64,000 bases of DNA, taken from positions 2,618,168 through 2,682,167 of the forward strand of contig NZ_AZUQ01000001.1 of NCBI RefSeq assembly GCF_000527155.1, written 5' to 3'. Source of the DNA: Haloglycomyces albus DSM 45210 (GTDB lineage: Bacteria; Actinomycetota; Actinomycetes; Mycobacteriales; Micromonosporaceae). Below are positions 1 to 7,710 of the stretch, piece by piece (the stretch's first letter is position 1; each line of letters opens with the position of its first letter). The position numbers were made by a program, and so were the translations under genes. Below the pieces are notes generated by a model that did no database searches, was not told the DNA's origin, and saw only the letters and a list, made by a program, of their open reading frames with translations.

Positions 1-129
1 TGGGCGTGGCTGGCCGTGAGTGTCATCAGCGCGCTGCGCGTGGTCGAATGGCTTATCGAACGCCCCACCCGCTTTATCACCGTGGTGGTGGCGGTGTTGT
101 TGACGGTCGGCTGGTGGCACCTGGCGTAG
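1..129 (+). CDS. C-terminal fragment of a membrane protein of the element
   Basis: The open frame enters from the left edge and ends at a TAG at 127. The 42 visible residues contain WLAVSVISALRVVEWLIERP, then a second hydrophobic stretch TRFITVVVAVLLTVGWWHLA at the extreme C-terminus, so at least one membrane helix ends the protein. It is the first of three consecutive genes with membrane segments upstream of traB. By position it resembles the small membrane or spread proteins that accompany traB in AICEs, but no family can be named from this fragment. The start is outside the window. Confidence 0.55.
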   Translation, partial: WAWLAVSVISALRVVEWLIERPTRFITVVVAVLLTVGWWHLA

Positions 130-176
130 AACCACCCCTCAACCTCTCCCTTCCCCCTGCATGTCAGGGGTTCTGT

Positions 177-210
177 GTCGACGTGAGGCGATCACGTCGA
201 CTTTCTTTTA
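177..210 (+). terminator. Hairpin with T-rich tail between element genes
   Basis: Arms GTCGACGTGA and TCACGTCGAC pair perfectly over 10 bp around the loop GGCGA, followed by TTTCTTTTA. This is the form of an intrinsic terminator for the gene ending at 129. It is also the first of the hairpins that sit ahead of genes in this element. Confidence 0.65.
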
Positions 211-268
211 CCCAAAAATCTATTTCCCCTCGTCATTTATCAATTTCGAACTCATGATGGGAGTATTT

Positions 269-661
269 ATGACTGTTATGGCTGGAGCCGCCGGGATCAT
301 CTGGTGCGTCCTGGCGCTGTTGAAAGTCCACCCCAAAGCTCAAGCAGTATTTCTTGTCTTCTTGGGAGCAGGTGCCGGCGGGCTGTTGGGTGAGTGGATC
401 GGTCGCCTAGCGGCGTTCATGGTCCGCGCCGTCGATGCCGGTACCGGCTGGGCGATCGGGATGTCGCTCGGTTGGGGACTGGCACTTGGTGTGCTGTTGT
501 TTTGGGTGATTATCATGCTGCCCAACGGTGTCGAACCCGTCGGTCTCGATCACGCCAAATGGATACGTCCCGTTCTTTATGTGTCCTCGGTGTTCCTAAT
601 CCCGTTTGCGATTCTGCTGGGTGGCGGCCTGCAAACCGTGGCCGCGACGGTGGGGGTGTAG
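269..661 (+). CDS. Small integral membrane protein of the element
   Basis: A 130-residue hydrophobic protein starting MTVMAGAAGIIWCVLALLKV. About four membrane helices are visible: around residues 5–20, 25–45 (with a glycine-rich GAGAGGLLGEWIG turn), 62–82 and 100–122. The ATG at 269 is chosen because GGGAG lies five bases before it; the open frame extends further upstream without a ribosome site. The stop is followed after three bases by the next start, so the two are probably translated together. The position ahead of traB suggests a role in the transfer or spread apparatus, which is inference. I do not recognise a named family. Confidence 0.7.
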   Translation: MTVMAGAAGIIWCVLALLKVHPKAQAVFLVFLGAGAGGLLGEWIGRLAAFMVRAVDAGTGWAIGMSLGWGLALGVLLFWVIIMLPNGVEPVGLDHAKWIRPVLYVSSVFLIPFAILLGGGLQTVAATVGV

Positions 662-664
662 CCC

Positions 665-1897
665 ATGTCAGTGCTGATCGTTTCCATTGCTATCGCCGGA
701 GTGTTTACCTTCGGAGTCCGGCGGGCTATCACCGACACCACGTGTGCGGTAAAGGGCGTCGACACGCCATCGCTGGCAAAGTGGCGGGCGCGGAAAGAAC
801 ACCGCGCCGAAAAGAAAGCCAACCGAGCTGAAAAGAAAGCCGATAAGGCACCAAGCCCGTTTGCTGGTTGGTGTTCGGATGTGTGGCGTGACTGGTGGAC
901 CCGAAGAGCGGAGGCCCACCGGGCCAACGAAACCGCACGCCGGGCCAACAACGGAGTACTTCCCGGCACCGCCCGTGGTTGGGCCTACCAAGAAGCCTCC
1001 CTACGGTGGCGGCGCGCATGGGCGGCCGCTATCGCGAAACAGGAGGAGCGTTTCGGTCTCCCCATTTCCGATACCACCAATCGAGATAAGGAATCGACGC
1101 GCAACAACAACACCGATGACGATCCGGCTCCCGCCCAGGACTCGTCTCAGCCGGAACCGGGCGAGGCGACCACGGAACCGAGCCAGACGACTGAGGGCGA
1201 GGCGGTGGACGGTGCGTCCGGGTCAGACGAGGCGGAGACGGTGGTGCAACGACCTGGTGGTGATGTCGCCCTTGACGAGGGAAGCGAGGCTGGCGAAGAG
1301 GCGATCGACGAGCCGGTCCATGACCCACCGCCGTCAACGCAGGGGGTCGATGATCCCTACAGCAACGCAAACGGGGAAGTGCATGATGATTCGATCGACG
1401 AGCAAGCCCGCGACGCTGCTGCAACGCCACTCAATCTCGACGATCCGGCCCTGGAGGAGGGGAGTCGACGGCTCACGTTGCAAACGATCGACGAACTAGC
1501 CGTTGACGATCGAGTAGGCGAGACCACCGACGGCGCATCGTTGCGGTCAAAGGCAAAAACGGGGTCGTTTAAGGAACTGAAGGATGGCTTGGCGACCGGG
1601 GCGATTACAGCGACACCGGCGGCGACGAATCTGATGGCAGCGATTCTATTTGCCGAATCGATGAAACAACAGGCCGACGGTGTCATGACCTCGATCGATC
1701 GAGCGAAAGCAGATCTGGCACTCAACGGTGTTGAAGGCAGGCCGATCGACGAACTCACCGCCGCCAGTGACCACGCCCAAGGCGTGTGGTTGATGTTCGG
1801 TGATGTCAATGAGGCTCTGCGCCGTCAGATCGCTCTACGCGAGATATTCCTCGCCAACGATGAAACCGGTAGCAAGGCATTTGTCGCCGGTCAATAG
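665..1897 (+). CDS. Membrane-anchored protein with acidic linker and a C-terminal domain shared with the next gene
   Basis: 410 residues. An N-terminal hydrophobic segment (SVLIVSIAIAGVFTFGV) is followed by a Lys/Arg/Ala-rich helical stretch to about residue 140, then a long low-complexity acidic region (about 140–300) rich in D, E, P, T and S. The last 90 residues (NLMAAILFAESMKQQAD… to GSKAFVAGQ) align along their length with the whole of the protein at 1987–2283, sharing AKADL, GRPID and the ending GSKxF. Conserved AICE ORFs of the spread-protein region are often built like this, but function is unknown. It is tightly linked to the preceding membrane gene (three-base gap). Confidence 0.7.
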   Translation: MSVLIVSIAIAGVFTFGVRRAITDTTCAVKGVDTPSLAKWRARKEHRAEKKANRAEKKADKAPSPFAGWCSDVWRDWWTRRAEAHRANETARRANNGVLPGTARGWAYQEASLRWRRAWAAAIAKQEERFGLPISDTTNRDKESTRNNNTDDDPAPAQDSSQPEPGEATTEPSQTTEGEAVDGASGSDEAETVVQRPGGDVALDEGSEAGEEAIDEPVHDPPPSTQGVDDPYSNANGEVHDDSIDEQARDAAATPLNLDDPALEEGSRRLTLQTIDELAVDDRVGETTDGASLRSKAKTGSFKELKDGLATGAITATPAATNLMAAILFAESMKQQADGVMTSIDRAKADLALNGVEGRPIDELTAASDHAQGVWLMFGDVNEALRRQIALREIFLANDETGSKAFVAGQ

Positions 1898-1901
1898 ACA
1901 C

Positions 1902-1946
1902 CCGCCGGGAACGCCGCTCGGCTCAATCGATGTGCGTTCCCGGCGG
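1902..1946 (+). terminator. 12-bp GC-rich intergenic hairpin
   Basis: CCGCCGGGAACG (1902–1913) pairs perfectly with CGTTCCCGGCGG (1935–1946), followed by TCTTTC. It starts 5 bases after the stop at 1897 and ends 40 bases before the start at 1987. It could end the upstream transcript, or insulate the next gene. Confidence 0.55.
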
Positions 1947-1986
1947 TCTTTCAACACAAGAAGTCACACAATGAAAGAGAGACACG

Positions 1987-2283
1987 ATGAGTGACATATC
2001 AGCAGAATCGAACTCCCTCCCCCGGGCGATGCAGTTTTGTCAGGCGATGGCGAAACAAGCCGACGAGGCCATCCCCAACGTCGAGAGAGCCAAGGCCGAT
2101 CTGACTGCCTCGGAGGTCACCGGTCGCCCGATCGACGGTCTCGCGGTGGCAATGGAAATACTCGCCGACCTGCGTGAGTCGTTCCAGGCGGCTGACGCGG
2201 CCCTGTCGGAACAGTTGACCGCCCGCGAAGCGCTGCAAGCCAATCAGGAAGCTGGTAGCAAGGACTTCCTGACCGGCGAATAA
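1987..2283 (+). CDS. Free-standing copy of the domain at the C-terminus of the previous gene
   Basis: 98 residues, soluble, mostly helical, with no membrane segment. It carries AKADL, VTGRPIDGL and the ending EAGSKDFLTGE, and aligns with residues about 320–410 of the membrane-anchored protein immediately upstream. The start ATG has GAGAGA a few bases before it. The pair looks like a tandem duplication in which one copy was fused to, or released from, a membrane anchor; hetero-oligomer formation between them is a plausible inference. Similar short proteins ending in GxKxFL sit near traB in other AICEs from memory. Function unknown. Confidence 0.7.
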   Translation: MSDISAESNSLPRAMQFCQAMAKQADEAIPNVERAKADLTASEVTGRPIDGLAVAMEILADLRESFQAADAALSEQLTAREALQANQEAGSKDFLTGE

Positions 2284-2298
2284 ACCAACACCACTGTG

Positions 2299-2340
2299 GC
2301 CACCGTTGGATACGCCTGCTGATGTGTGTCCAATGGTGGC
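2299..2340 (+). terminator. 12-bp hairpin in the traB leader
   Basis: GCCACCGTTGGA (2299–2310) pairs with TCCAATGGTGGC (2329–2340), with one G·U pair. There is no U-tract. It lies 106 bases before the traB start, so it would be in either the 3' end of the upstream message or the traB leader. Confidence 0.5.
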
Positions 2341-2446
2341 TGACCTATCTGGCTTCTATACGCCTTTTACTTGTGACGGCTGCCCGTTGTTTCTTCGTCG
2401 GCTGCCGTCGTGCTTGTTTCGTACTTCTTGTTCTTTGGAGGTTGCC

Positions 2447-4606
2447 ATGACGACCACGGCGGCGCCTGCCGACCACACCACCAATAACACCGCCGACACC
2501 AGCCTGGCCGATAGTGCTGAGACCGAACCGGGTGAGGCGGTCCAGGTGGATAAACCACCTCCACATCTCTCATTCGATCCGACCGATTCATGGTGGCAGC
2601 GGCTGCAACCCCAACTGTTGCCGTGGAAACTCGGCGGCATCATCGCCGCCGCGGCCAATGTTGCTTGGGTGGCGTCGTTGTTTTTGCATCCGCTTCTCAT
2701 GGCGGCCCTGGTCGCGATTGCGGGTGGTGTGTGGTTGGCCTACTGGAGACACACCACGAGCCAACACGGCTGGCTAACCACCCGCGCCGCACATTACGCC
2801 TATTTCGTCTACGTGTTGGGGGTGGGTTGGTCGGCCTGGTATCTGCTGGCCGGCCCCAGCGCCCGCCTCTGGTGCGCCGGTGGCCTATTGGTACTGGTCG
2901 GCGGTATCCGGCATTGGCGCAACGTGCGCATCCCCAACCCGGCTGATTTTGCCCCGCCCGAGCCCGATACGCCTCCGGCGGTGGAAGATCCGGTCGCCGA
3001 GGAGGCGACACCAGTCGAAGAGGACACACCGGTCAGTATCCATCAACAGGTGGTGGACGATTGGGACACGCACATCGCCGCTGCCAACGCTCCATTGCCT
3101 GGTAGCAGCGTGGATATCACTGATATCGGTGAGTATTCGACAGTGTATGACGGTATGTTGGTGCGGGCGAAACAAACGTTTAAAACCGTCACCGACAACC
3201 TCGACAAAATCGCCACAGGCTTGGATATCCCGGCTCATCAACTGATCGTGGAAGAACACCCGTCAGGTCGCCCCTCGCTGTTTCAGTTGACCTACAACCA
3301 CACTGACGCGATCGGGGAATCGGCAGCCTGGCCGGGGTCGACATTTGATACCGAGTCCGGCCAGATCCGCCTGGGGCCGCACACCGATGGGCAAGGTGAA
3401 GCAACATGGCGAATTTTTTCGAAAAATAGCATCTGGAGCGGCTTCATATGCGGTCAGACCGGTACCGGAAAAAGTCGTGACGCCGACGTGATTGCCTACA
3501 ACCTGATCGACGATGGACGCACGGTCGTGTGGGCCGGCGACGCCACCGATGGGGCCTCCAGCCCTGCTTTGACGCGTCATGCTGACTGGTATGCCGGGGC
3601 CGAACGGGTCCTGGGCATGTTGCAGGCAGCCGAACGGATCATCCAATACCGTAAAGCGCTGTTGAAAGTGCGTGGACAGGTCGGTTTCACTCCCAGTCGG
3701 AAGTTTCCCGCGTTGATGATCATCCTCGACGAGGTCCACGAGCTGGTCAAAGACAAGGCAGTAGCGGAGGTATTGAAAACCATCGCCACGCTCGGGAGAA
3801 AATTCGGAGTCGCCCTCATCCTCATGGCTCAACAGGCCAGCCTCGAATCGTTTGGCAATAACGAAGCGCTTCGCGCCAACATCGTCGCAGGAAATTTGGT
3901 GATGCATAAGACCTCGACGAAGAACCAGTCTCAGTTGATTGGTGGGGTCGATATCAACCCGAACAATCTGCCGGGAGTGCCTGGCTATGCCTACCGCAAC
4001 GCTCCGACCGACAAGAATGGTCGCCGTGTGGGACGGTCGGCACCGTTCCGGGTCTATCACATGGGAGACCGTCCCGAGGAGGCGTCTGACGACGAGGTCG
4101 ATCCTAGTGTGGCGCTGTTCGACTCGATCCCGTGTGAAAAGAAGGCACAGTTGGATGCCGGTTCCGCGCGTTTTGCGGGGGAGGCCTATCTCCATCGGCG
4201 TGGTGACGCGGAAGCCGACATGGACCGTAACCGCGCCATTGTCGAAGCCGCCGAGTCTGGTGACCACGACGAGATCAATCGGGTTCTGGCCGGAGACATC
4301 AAAGCCGCCGGCAGCCAAACTGCCGATCAGTACGGGGCGGCCATCGAGTTTCCCACCTGGGCCGATTTCGCCGACGTCGGCCAGGACGAGACCCGTGGCG
4401 TCGATTCCAATGATGATCACCAGCTATCGGAAGCAGCACACACGGTCCTCGCGACGGTACAAGATATGGGGCGGTGCCGACCGGTCGACATCGTTCGCCG
4501 AACCGACCTTAGCGACCGTCACGTCCGCAACCAACTGCAATACCTCATTGACCTGGACCTGATATCGAAAGACCCCGAGGTCCAAGGCATCTACTACCCA
4601 ACCTAA
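2447..4606 (+). CDS. traB: FtsK/SpoIIIE-type conjugal DNA translocase TraB
   Basis: 719 residues. Known: Streptomyces TraB is a hexameric FtsK-like motor that moves double-stranded plasmid or AICE DNA between hyphae after recognising short repeats at the clt locus. Seen: an acidic, disordered N-terminus, about four hydrophobic helices (residues about 60–160), Walker A GQTGTGKS near residue 340, Walker B ALMIILDEVHE near 425, and a C-terminal winged-helix region (LSDRHVRNQLQYLIDLDLIS), the place where FtsK gamma-like DNA recognition sits. The ATG at 2447 has TTGGAGG ahead of it; an open frame from 2306 lacks a ribosome site and overlaps the leader hairpin. It is the only large FtsK-type motor in the window. 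Confidence 0.9.
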   Translation: MTTTAAPADHTTNNTADTSLADSAETEPGEAVQVDKPPPHLSFDPTDSWWQRLQPQLLPWKLGGIIAAAANVAWVASLFLHPLLMAALVAIAGGVWLAYWRHTTSQHGWLTTRAAHYAYFVYVLGVGWSAWYLLAGPSARLWCAGGLLVLVGGIRHWRNVRIPNPADFAPPEPDTPPAVEDPVAEEATPVEEDTPVSIHQQVVDDWDTHIAAANAPLPGSSVDITDIGEYSTVYDGMLVRAKQTFKTVTDNLDKIATGLDIPAHQLIVEEHPSGRPSLFQLTYNHTDAIGESAAWPGSTFDTESGQIRLGPHTDGQGEATWRIFSKNSIWSGFICGQTGTGKSRDADVIAYNLIDDGRTVVWAGDATDGASSPALTRHADWYAGAERVLGMLQAAERIIQYRKALLKVRGQVGFTPSRKFPALMIILDEVHELVKDKAVAEVLKTIATLGRKFGVALILMAQQASLESFGNNEALRANIVAGNLVMHKTSTKNQSQLIGGVDINPNNLPGVPGYAYRNAPTDKNGRRVGRSAPFRVYHMGDRPEEASDDEVDPSVALFDSIPCEKKAQLDAGSARFAGEAYLHRRGDAEADMDRNRAIVEAAESGDHDEINRVLAGDIKAAGSQTADQYGAAIEFPTWADFADVGQDETRGVDSNDDHQLSEAAHTVLATVQDMGRCRPVDIVRRTDLSDRHVRNQLQYLIDLDLISKDPEVQGIYYPT

Positions 4607-4610
4607 AACC

Positions 4611-4639
4611 GTGCGCCCCAGTGACTACGAGGGGCGCAC
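4611..4639 (+). terminator. 9-bp GC hairpin after traB
   Basis: GTGCGCCCC (4611–4619) pairs perfectly with GGGGCGCAC (4631–4639). It starts 4 bases after the traB stop and ends 21 bases before the next (TTG) start. No U-tract follows. Confidence 0.5.
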
Positions 4640-4660
4640 TGCACAAGCGAAAGGAAACGA

Positions 4661-4927
4661 TTGAACGACAACACCAGCCACGGCAATAGCTTCGGGGAAC
4701 CGACAGCGAACTTCGCTGAAATACACGAACGCGCGCTGTTCCATCTCATTGAAGCCGAACGGATTCTACGGACCCGCTATACCGGGTGGAGCGGCAACAA
4801 GCCCACCTGGGGACAACGATCGTATATGCGACGGGCTGTCAAGCAAATCAAACGGGCACGCACCACGCTCACCCAAGCCCAAGCCATGACACCACCACCG
4901 TCGGGTTACGGCTCCGACGACCAGTAA
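4661..4927 (+). CDS. Small hypothetical protein of the element, TTG start
   Basis: 88 residues beginning MNDNTSHGNSFGEPTANFAEI. The start is TTG at 4661, supported by AAAGGA six bases upstream. A central basic helical segment (YMRRAVKQIKRARTTLTQAQ) follows a Trp-containing loop. No membrane segment or known motif is visible. It lies between two intergenic hairpins and so is probably its own translation unit between traB and the small ATPase. Function not recognised. Confidence 0.6.
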   Translation: MNDNTSHGNSFGEPTANFAEIHERALFHLIEAERILRTRYTGWSGNKPTWGQRSYMRRAVKQIKRARTTLTQAQAMTPPPSGYGSDDQ

Positions 4928-4954
4928 CCCACAACCAGATCACACAACCGAATC

Positions 4955-4985
4955 GAGGGACGCCCCAACTCGGGGGGCGTCCCTC
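4955..4985 (+). terminator. 12-bp GC hairpin ahead of the small ATPase gene
   Basis: GAGGGACGCCCC (4955–4966) pairs perfectly with GGGGCGTCCCTC (4974–4985), followed by TTCTCATTTCT. It ends 23 bases before the start at 5009. Confidence 0.55.
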
Positions 4986-5008
4986 TTCTCATTTCTAAAA
5001 GGAGCTCG

Positions 5009-5617
5009 ATGACGACAACGATGAACCTCAGTATCAACCCCGAAAACCCGATTGACTGGACTCTTATCGACGATCGCGACCGCCTCTGGGGCGGAGCAAT
5101 CACCGGTGGCGTCGCCAGCGGGAAGACCACCCTGCTGCGCCGCATCATTACCGGTGCCAGCGATGCAGGAATCCAGGTCAGCGCTATTCGCGGCGCGAGC
5201 GATCCTTTCACCCAGATCCATCAGATCCTCGACGAGGCGCGGGAGGCGATCGATCAGAACCGAGACGCTATGGGAGGCACGAACCCTCCTACGCGTCGTC
5301 TGGTGTGCATCGACGATGTCCCAGCCCTCACCGATGATCGCGATTCGTTCCGGAAACTGGCCTCTATCGCTGCCCTCGGCAAAAACGTGGGTGTGGCGGT
5401 CGTCTACACCCTCCAGCGGGCGTACAACACCGGAACGAACTTGGACCCTTCCCAGATGGGCAATGTCATCGGCCTCAACATCACTGATCCCACCAACCGA
5501 TTCCTACTGAGCGCCAACCCGCAACGCACCCGCTACGGCGTCCACATTGCGCCGATGACCGGAACTCGCACATTCTTCGATGCCGCCGACGTTATTGCTG
5601 GACTACGCACCACATAA
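5009..5617 (+). CDS. Small P-loop ATPase related to FtsK/HerA motors
   Basis: 202 residues. Walker A is GGVASGKTT near residue 36 and Walker B RRLVCIDDVPAL near residue 107. A following segment (NVGVAVVYTLQRAYN) resembles the strand and sensor region after Walker B in FtsK-like ATPases, where the motif usually reads 'lilatQ'. It lacks membrane helices and a winged-helix domain, so it is roughly a motor core only. It heads a two-gene unit with the next ORF (24-base gap, ribosome site GGAGG). It may assist TraB or act in replication; the sequence does not decide. Confidence 0.65.
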   Translation: MTTTMNLSINPENPIDWTLIDDRDRLWGGAITGGVASGKTTLLRRIITGASDAGIQVSAIRGASDPFTQIHQILDEAREAIDQNRDAMGGTNPPTRRLVCIDDVPALTDDRDSFRKLASIAALGKNVGVAVVYTLQRAYNTGTNLDPSQMGNVIGLNITDPTNRFLLSANPQRTRYGVHIAPMTGTRTFFDAADVIAGLRTT

Positions 5618-5641
5618 GCCGACACAAGGAGGAACTCACCC

Positions 5642-6049
5642 ATGACCATTGATGTCCAAACACTTATCGCCCGGGTCGATACCTGGCAAAACATTATGTG
5701 GGCGCTCGGACGCGCGGTAGCCCTGGGCACCCGTAGCGACGCCACCACGAACCAACGCCAAGCGCACGCTGACCTTGACCTGGAAGCCGACCGCGCCTGG
5801 AAGGCCTTCAACGACCCACTCATCGCGAAGCTCGATGCCGCCGGAGCCGCTGAAGAAGATGTCAAGACACTGATCGATCTGATCTGGAGCACCGGGCAGG
5901 AACGCTACCTCGCCGGGATGTTCGCTGCGAAATCCGGCGACCTGAACGCGGCCCGCGAATACGAGACCACCACCGCCGATGCCGGACGCCCGTTGTGGGT
6001 TGCCACCCTCGAAGCCCTCATCGACACCAACAACACCGAGGCGAAGTGA
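5642..6049 (+). CDS. Helical hypothetical protein cotranscribed with the small ATPase
   Basis: 135 residues, rich in Ala, Asp and Thr and predicted by eye to be almost all helical, with no membrane segment or metal motif. AAGGAGG precedes the ATG. The gap from the ATPase gene is 24 bases and contains no hairpin, unlike other junctions in the element, so the two are likely one operon. I do not recognise the family. Confidence 0.6.
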   Translation: MTIDVQTLIARVDTWQNIMWALGRAVALGTRSDATTNQRQAHADLDLEADRAWKAFNDPLIAKLDAAGAAEEDVKTLIDLIWSTGQERYLAGMFAAKSGDLNAAREYETTTADAGRPLWVATLEALIDTNNTEAK

Positions 6050-6102
6050 CCGACACTAAGCCTTGAAAACTGAAAACAAGCAAGAGAAGCGAAACCACGA
6101 AG

Positions 6103-6135
6103 GAAGCCACCCACCCAACTAGGGCGGGTGGCTTC
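6103..6135 (+). terminator. 10-bp hairpin upstream of pseudoknot copy 1
   Basis: GAAGCCACCC (6103–6112) pairs perfectly with GGGTGGCTTC (6126–6135). It lies 53 bases after the stop at 6049 and 11 bases before the pseudoknot motif. Confidence 0.55.
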
Positions 6136-6146
6136 TCGCGTTGGTC

Positions 6147-6184
6147 TGTCGGGCATGGCCTCCCGACACTGACGAGCTAGGCCA
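6147..6184 (+). promoter_or_regulatory. Candidate H-type RNA pseudoknot, copy 1
   Basis: Stem 1 is TGTCGGG (6147–6153) with CCCGACA (6162–6168). Stem 2 is TGGCCT (6156–6161), inside the stem-1 loop, with AGGCCA (6179–6184). The two-base loop (CA) across a 6-bp stem 2 and the ten-base loop beside a 7-bp stem 1 suit a classical H-type pseudoknot with stacked helices. It ends 26 bases before the start at 6211. A second copy lies at 7449–7486. Confidence 0.6.
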
Positions 6185-6210
6185 AGACAATCACTACGGA
6201 AAGGAATTGA

Positions 6211-7017
6211 ATGATCCGAGCCGAAGACGACCATCTCTGGTCGGATAGCGACCCTGACCTCATCATCCGCCACACGCCAGACGGATGGCACCTGCCATGG
6301 ACCGACGGACACTGCGTTCCCACTCTCGACAAGGCCCAGTGGGCTGGCACCATCGCCGAATCCACCACATCGCAACTACGCCTGACTGAAGCGGCGGGCT
6401 TGTGCGGGGTGCCCATTTGGCAGCTACGCCGCCTCATCACACTCAACTTCACCCCTGAAATAAGTATCGATAGTGGGGCCGATACGGATACCGACCACGA
6501 CACCGTGCCCCGCGAATGGGCCGCCGACATTGCCTCGCGCATTAGCCAGCTGATACCAAAAGCCGGCACCATCCCCGATGTCGGTCTCTACCGGGCGGCG
6601 GCGGAACTGAGCGAACGACTCGGCCTCACCGTCACCACCGATGGGGTCGAAGAGCTCGTCCGACGCGGCTATCTCCATACCGCTGGTACGTATGAACACC
6701 GGCAGTTGTATTCGGGCCTGGACATTGAGGTGCTCACTGACACCGCTATCGTCGCGGCGGCGTGTGCGGAGGGCCGGTTGATCGACGCCAATGAAGCAGC
6801 TTCGTATCTCGATATTCGTCAATCAGACTGGACACACCTCGTCCGCGCCGGGCTGGTGACACCGATCCGATCCCAGCGGTATTGGAATGCCCGCTACCGC
6901 GCCGCCGACCTCGACGCCCTAGAGACAAACCATCCCGATATTGATTGGGACGCCGTACGTTCTACGGCGAAAGGCCGACGCTCCCTCCTCGCGGGACTTC
7001 CCACCGCCACAGCTTGA
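6211..7017 (+). CDS. Helix-turn-helix (excisionase/MerR-like) DNA-binding protein
   Basis: 268 residues. Three segments look like HTH_17/MerR-type units: RLTEAAGLCGVPIWQLRRLI (about 56–75), a middle one around AAELSERLGLTVTTDGVEELVRRGYL, and LIDANEAASYLDIRQSDWTHLVRAGLVTPI (about 190–220), the last followed by YRAADLDALE as in excisionase-type domains. This suggests a regulator or accessory DNA-binding protein of the element. The ATG has AAAGGA ten bases upstream. Its leader carries a hairpin and pseudoknot copy 1, so it might be under RNA-level control. Exact role unknown. Confidence 0.6.
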   Translation: MIRAEDDHLWSDSDPDLIIRHTPDGWHLPWTDGHCVPTLDKAQWAGTIAESTTSQLRLTEAAGLCGVPIWQLRRLITLNFTPEISIDSGADTDTDHDTVPREWAADIASRISQLIPKAGTIPDVGLYRAAAELSERLGLTVTTDGVEELVRRGYLHTAGTYEHRQLYSGLDIEVLTDTAIVAAACAEGRLIDANEAASYLDIRQSDWTHLVRAGLVTPIRSQRYWNARYRAADLDALETNHPDIDWDAVRSTAKGRRSLLAGLPTATA

Positions 7018-7032
7018 TTCTGAAGCAAAAAG

Positions 7033-7060
7033 TCGTCATCAATATACCTATCGGTGGCGA
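7033..7060 (+). other. 8-bp hairpin ahead of the gene at 7090
   Basis: TCGTCATC (7033–7040) can pair with GGTGGCGA (7053–7060) using two G·U pairs. It is weaker than the other element hairpins. It ends 29 bases before the TTG start. Confidence 0.3.
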
Positions 7061-7089
7061 CATCGTTTTTCTACTGGAAGGAGTACCAC

Positions 7090-7404
7090 TTGACCGCATC
7101 ACGCTCACCCCTGGGGCTGGGACGCACCGTTGACTACCACGGGTCTCACCTCGACCTGCATGGGCGCTACATGGTTATCTATCGGCGGCCGCAACCGCCG
7201 AACGACCCGAGACCCTCAGCAGACGGACACATCTACATGCTGTGCCCTAATCGAGGCGAATGCGCGACCTGGCTGCATCCCATCGAGATTTCGTATGAGG
7301 CGTGCGATGACGACAACACGCACCTCAGAGGAGCTGTTCGCGATTCCCTGACACTGGTCGACCTGCCCGTCGTGGGGCTACGGCCCGAATACAACACCAT
7401 CTAG
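7090..7404 (+). CDS. Hypothetical protein of the element, TTG start
   Basis: 104 residues from a TTG at 7090 that has GAAGGAG six bases upstream; an ATG further upstream in the same frame would overlap the leader hairpin and has no ribosome site. The protein contains LCPNRGECATWLHP in the middle and no membrane segment. Two cysteines (CPNRGEC) plus a third in YEACDDD could bind a metal, but this is only a possibility. Family not recognised. Confidence 0.5.
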   Translation: MTASRSPLGLGRTVDYHGSHLDLHGRYMVIYRRPQPPNDPRPSADGHIYMLCPNRGECATWLHPIEISYEACDDDNTHLRGAVRDSLTLVDLPVVGLRPEYNTI

Positions 7405-7417
7405 CCACTCAGGCGAA

Positions 7418-7447
7418 ACCCACTCCGGCAATGAAGCGGGAGTGGGT
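7418..7447 (+). terminator. 9-bp hairpin abutting pseudoknot copy 2
   Basis: ACCCACTCC (7418–7426) pairs perfectly with GGAGTGGGT (7439–7447). The pseudoknot motif begins two bases later. The order hairpin–pseudoknot–gene is the same as at 6103–6211. Confidence 0.55.
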
Positions 7448-7448
7448 C

Positions 7449-7486
7449 TGTCGGGCATGGCCTCCCGGCACTGACGAGCCGGGCCA
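7449..7486 (+). promoter_or_regulatory. Candidate H-type RNA pseudoknot, copy 2
   Basis: Stem 1 is TGTCGGG (7449–7455) with CCCGGCA (7464–7470). Stem 2 is TGGCCT (7458–7463) with GGGCCA (7481–7486). Compared with copy 1 there are three changes in 38 bases: two in stems, each turning a U-A pair into U·G, and one in the long loop. It ends 16 bases before the TTG start at 7503. Confidence 0.6.
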
Positions 7487-7502
7487 AACCACCTAACAGG
7501 AA

Positions 7503-7679
7503 TTGACTAATAACAATCTCCCAGGTGGGAGATTACGAGGCGACCTGCGAAAACAACCCGATGCAACGAGGGCGCCGCAGACCCCCAACCAGATCGAACC
7601 CGACCGAATACGTGAGGCCGCCGAGATCACCCCCGCCGCAAGTGAGTGGCTTGAACAGGACAATCAGCGATGCTTATAG
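7503..7679 (+). CDS. Small basic/acidic hypothetical protein, TTG start
   Basis: A 58-residue frame from TTG (7503) to TAG (7677–7679), reading MTNNNLPGGRLRGDLRKQPD at the start and ending SEWLEQDNQRCL. ACAGGA lies directly before the start. It sits in the same position relative to pseudoknot copy 2 as the HTH gene does to copy 1, which supports it being translated. No family is recognised; it is short enough that a non-functional ORF cannot be excluded. Confidence 0.4.
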   Translation: MTNNNLPGGRLRGDLRKQPDATRAPQTPNQIEPDRIREAAEITPAASEWLEQDNQRCL

Positions 7680-7710
7680 GGATGAATAGGGCATGGTATT
7701 CAGCCGAACT

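Noticed and set aside
3263-4420. 385-residue frame antisense to traB
   Set aside because: Covers the Walker motifs of TraB on the other strand; no motif of its own.
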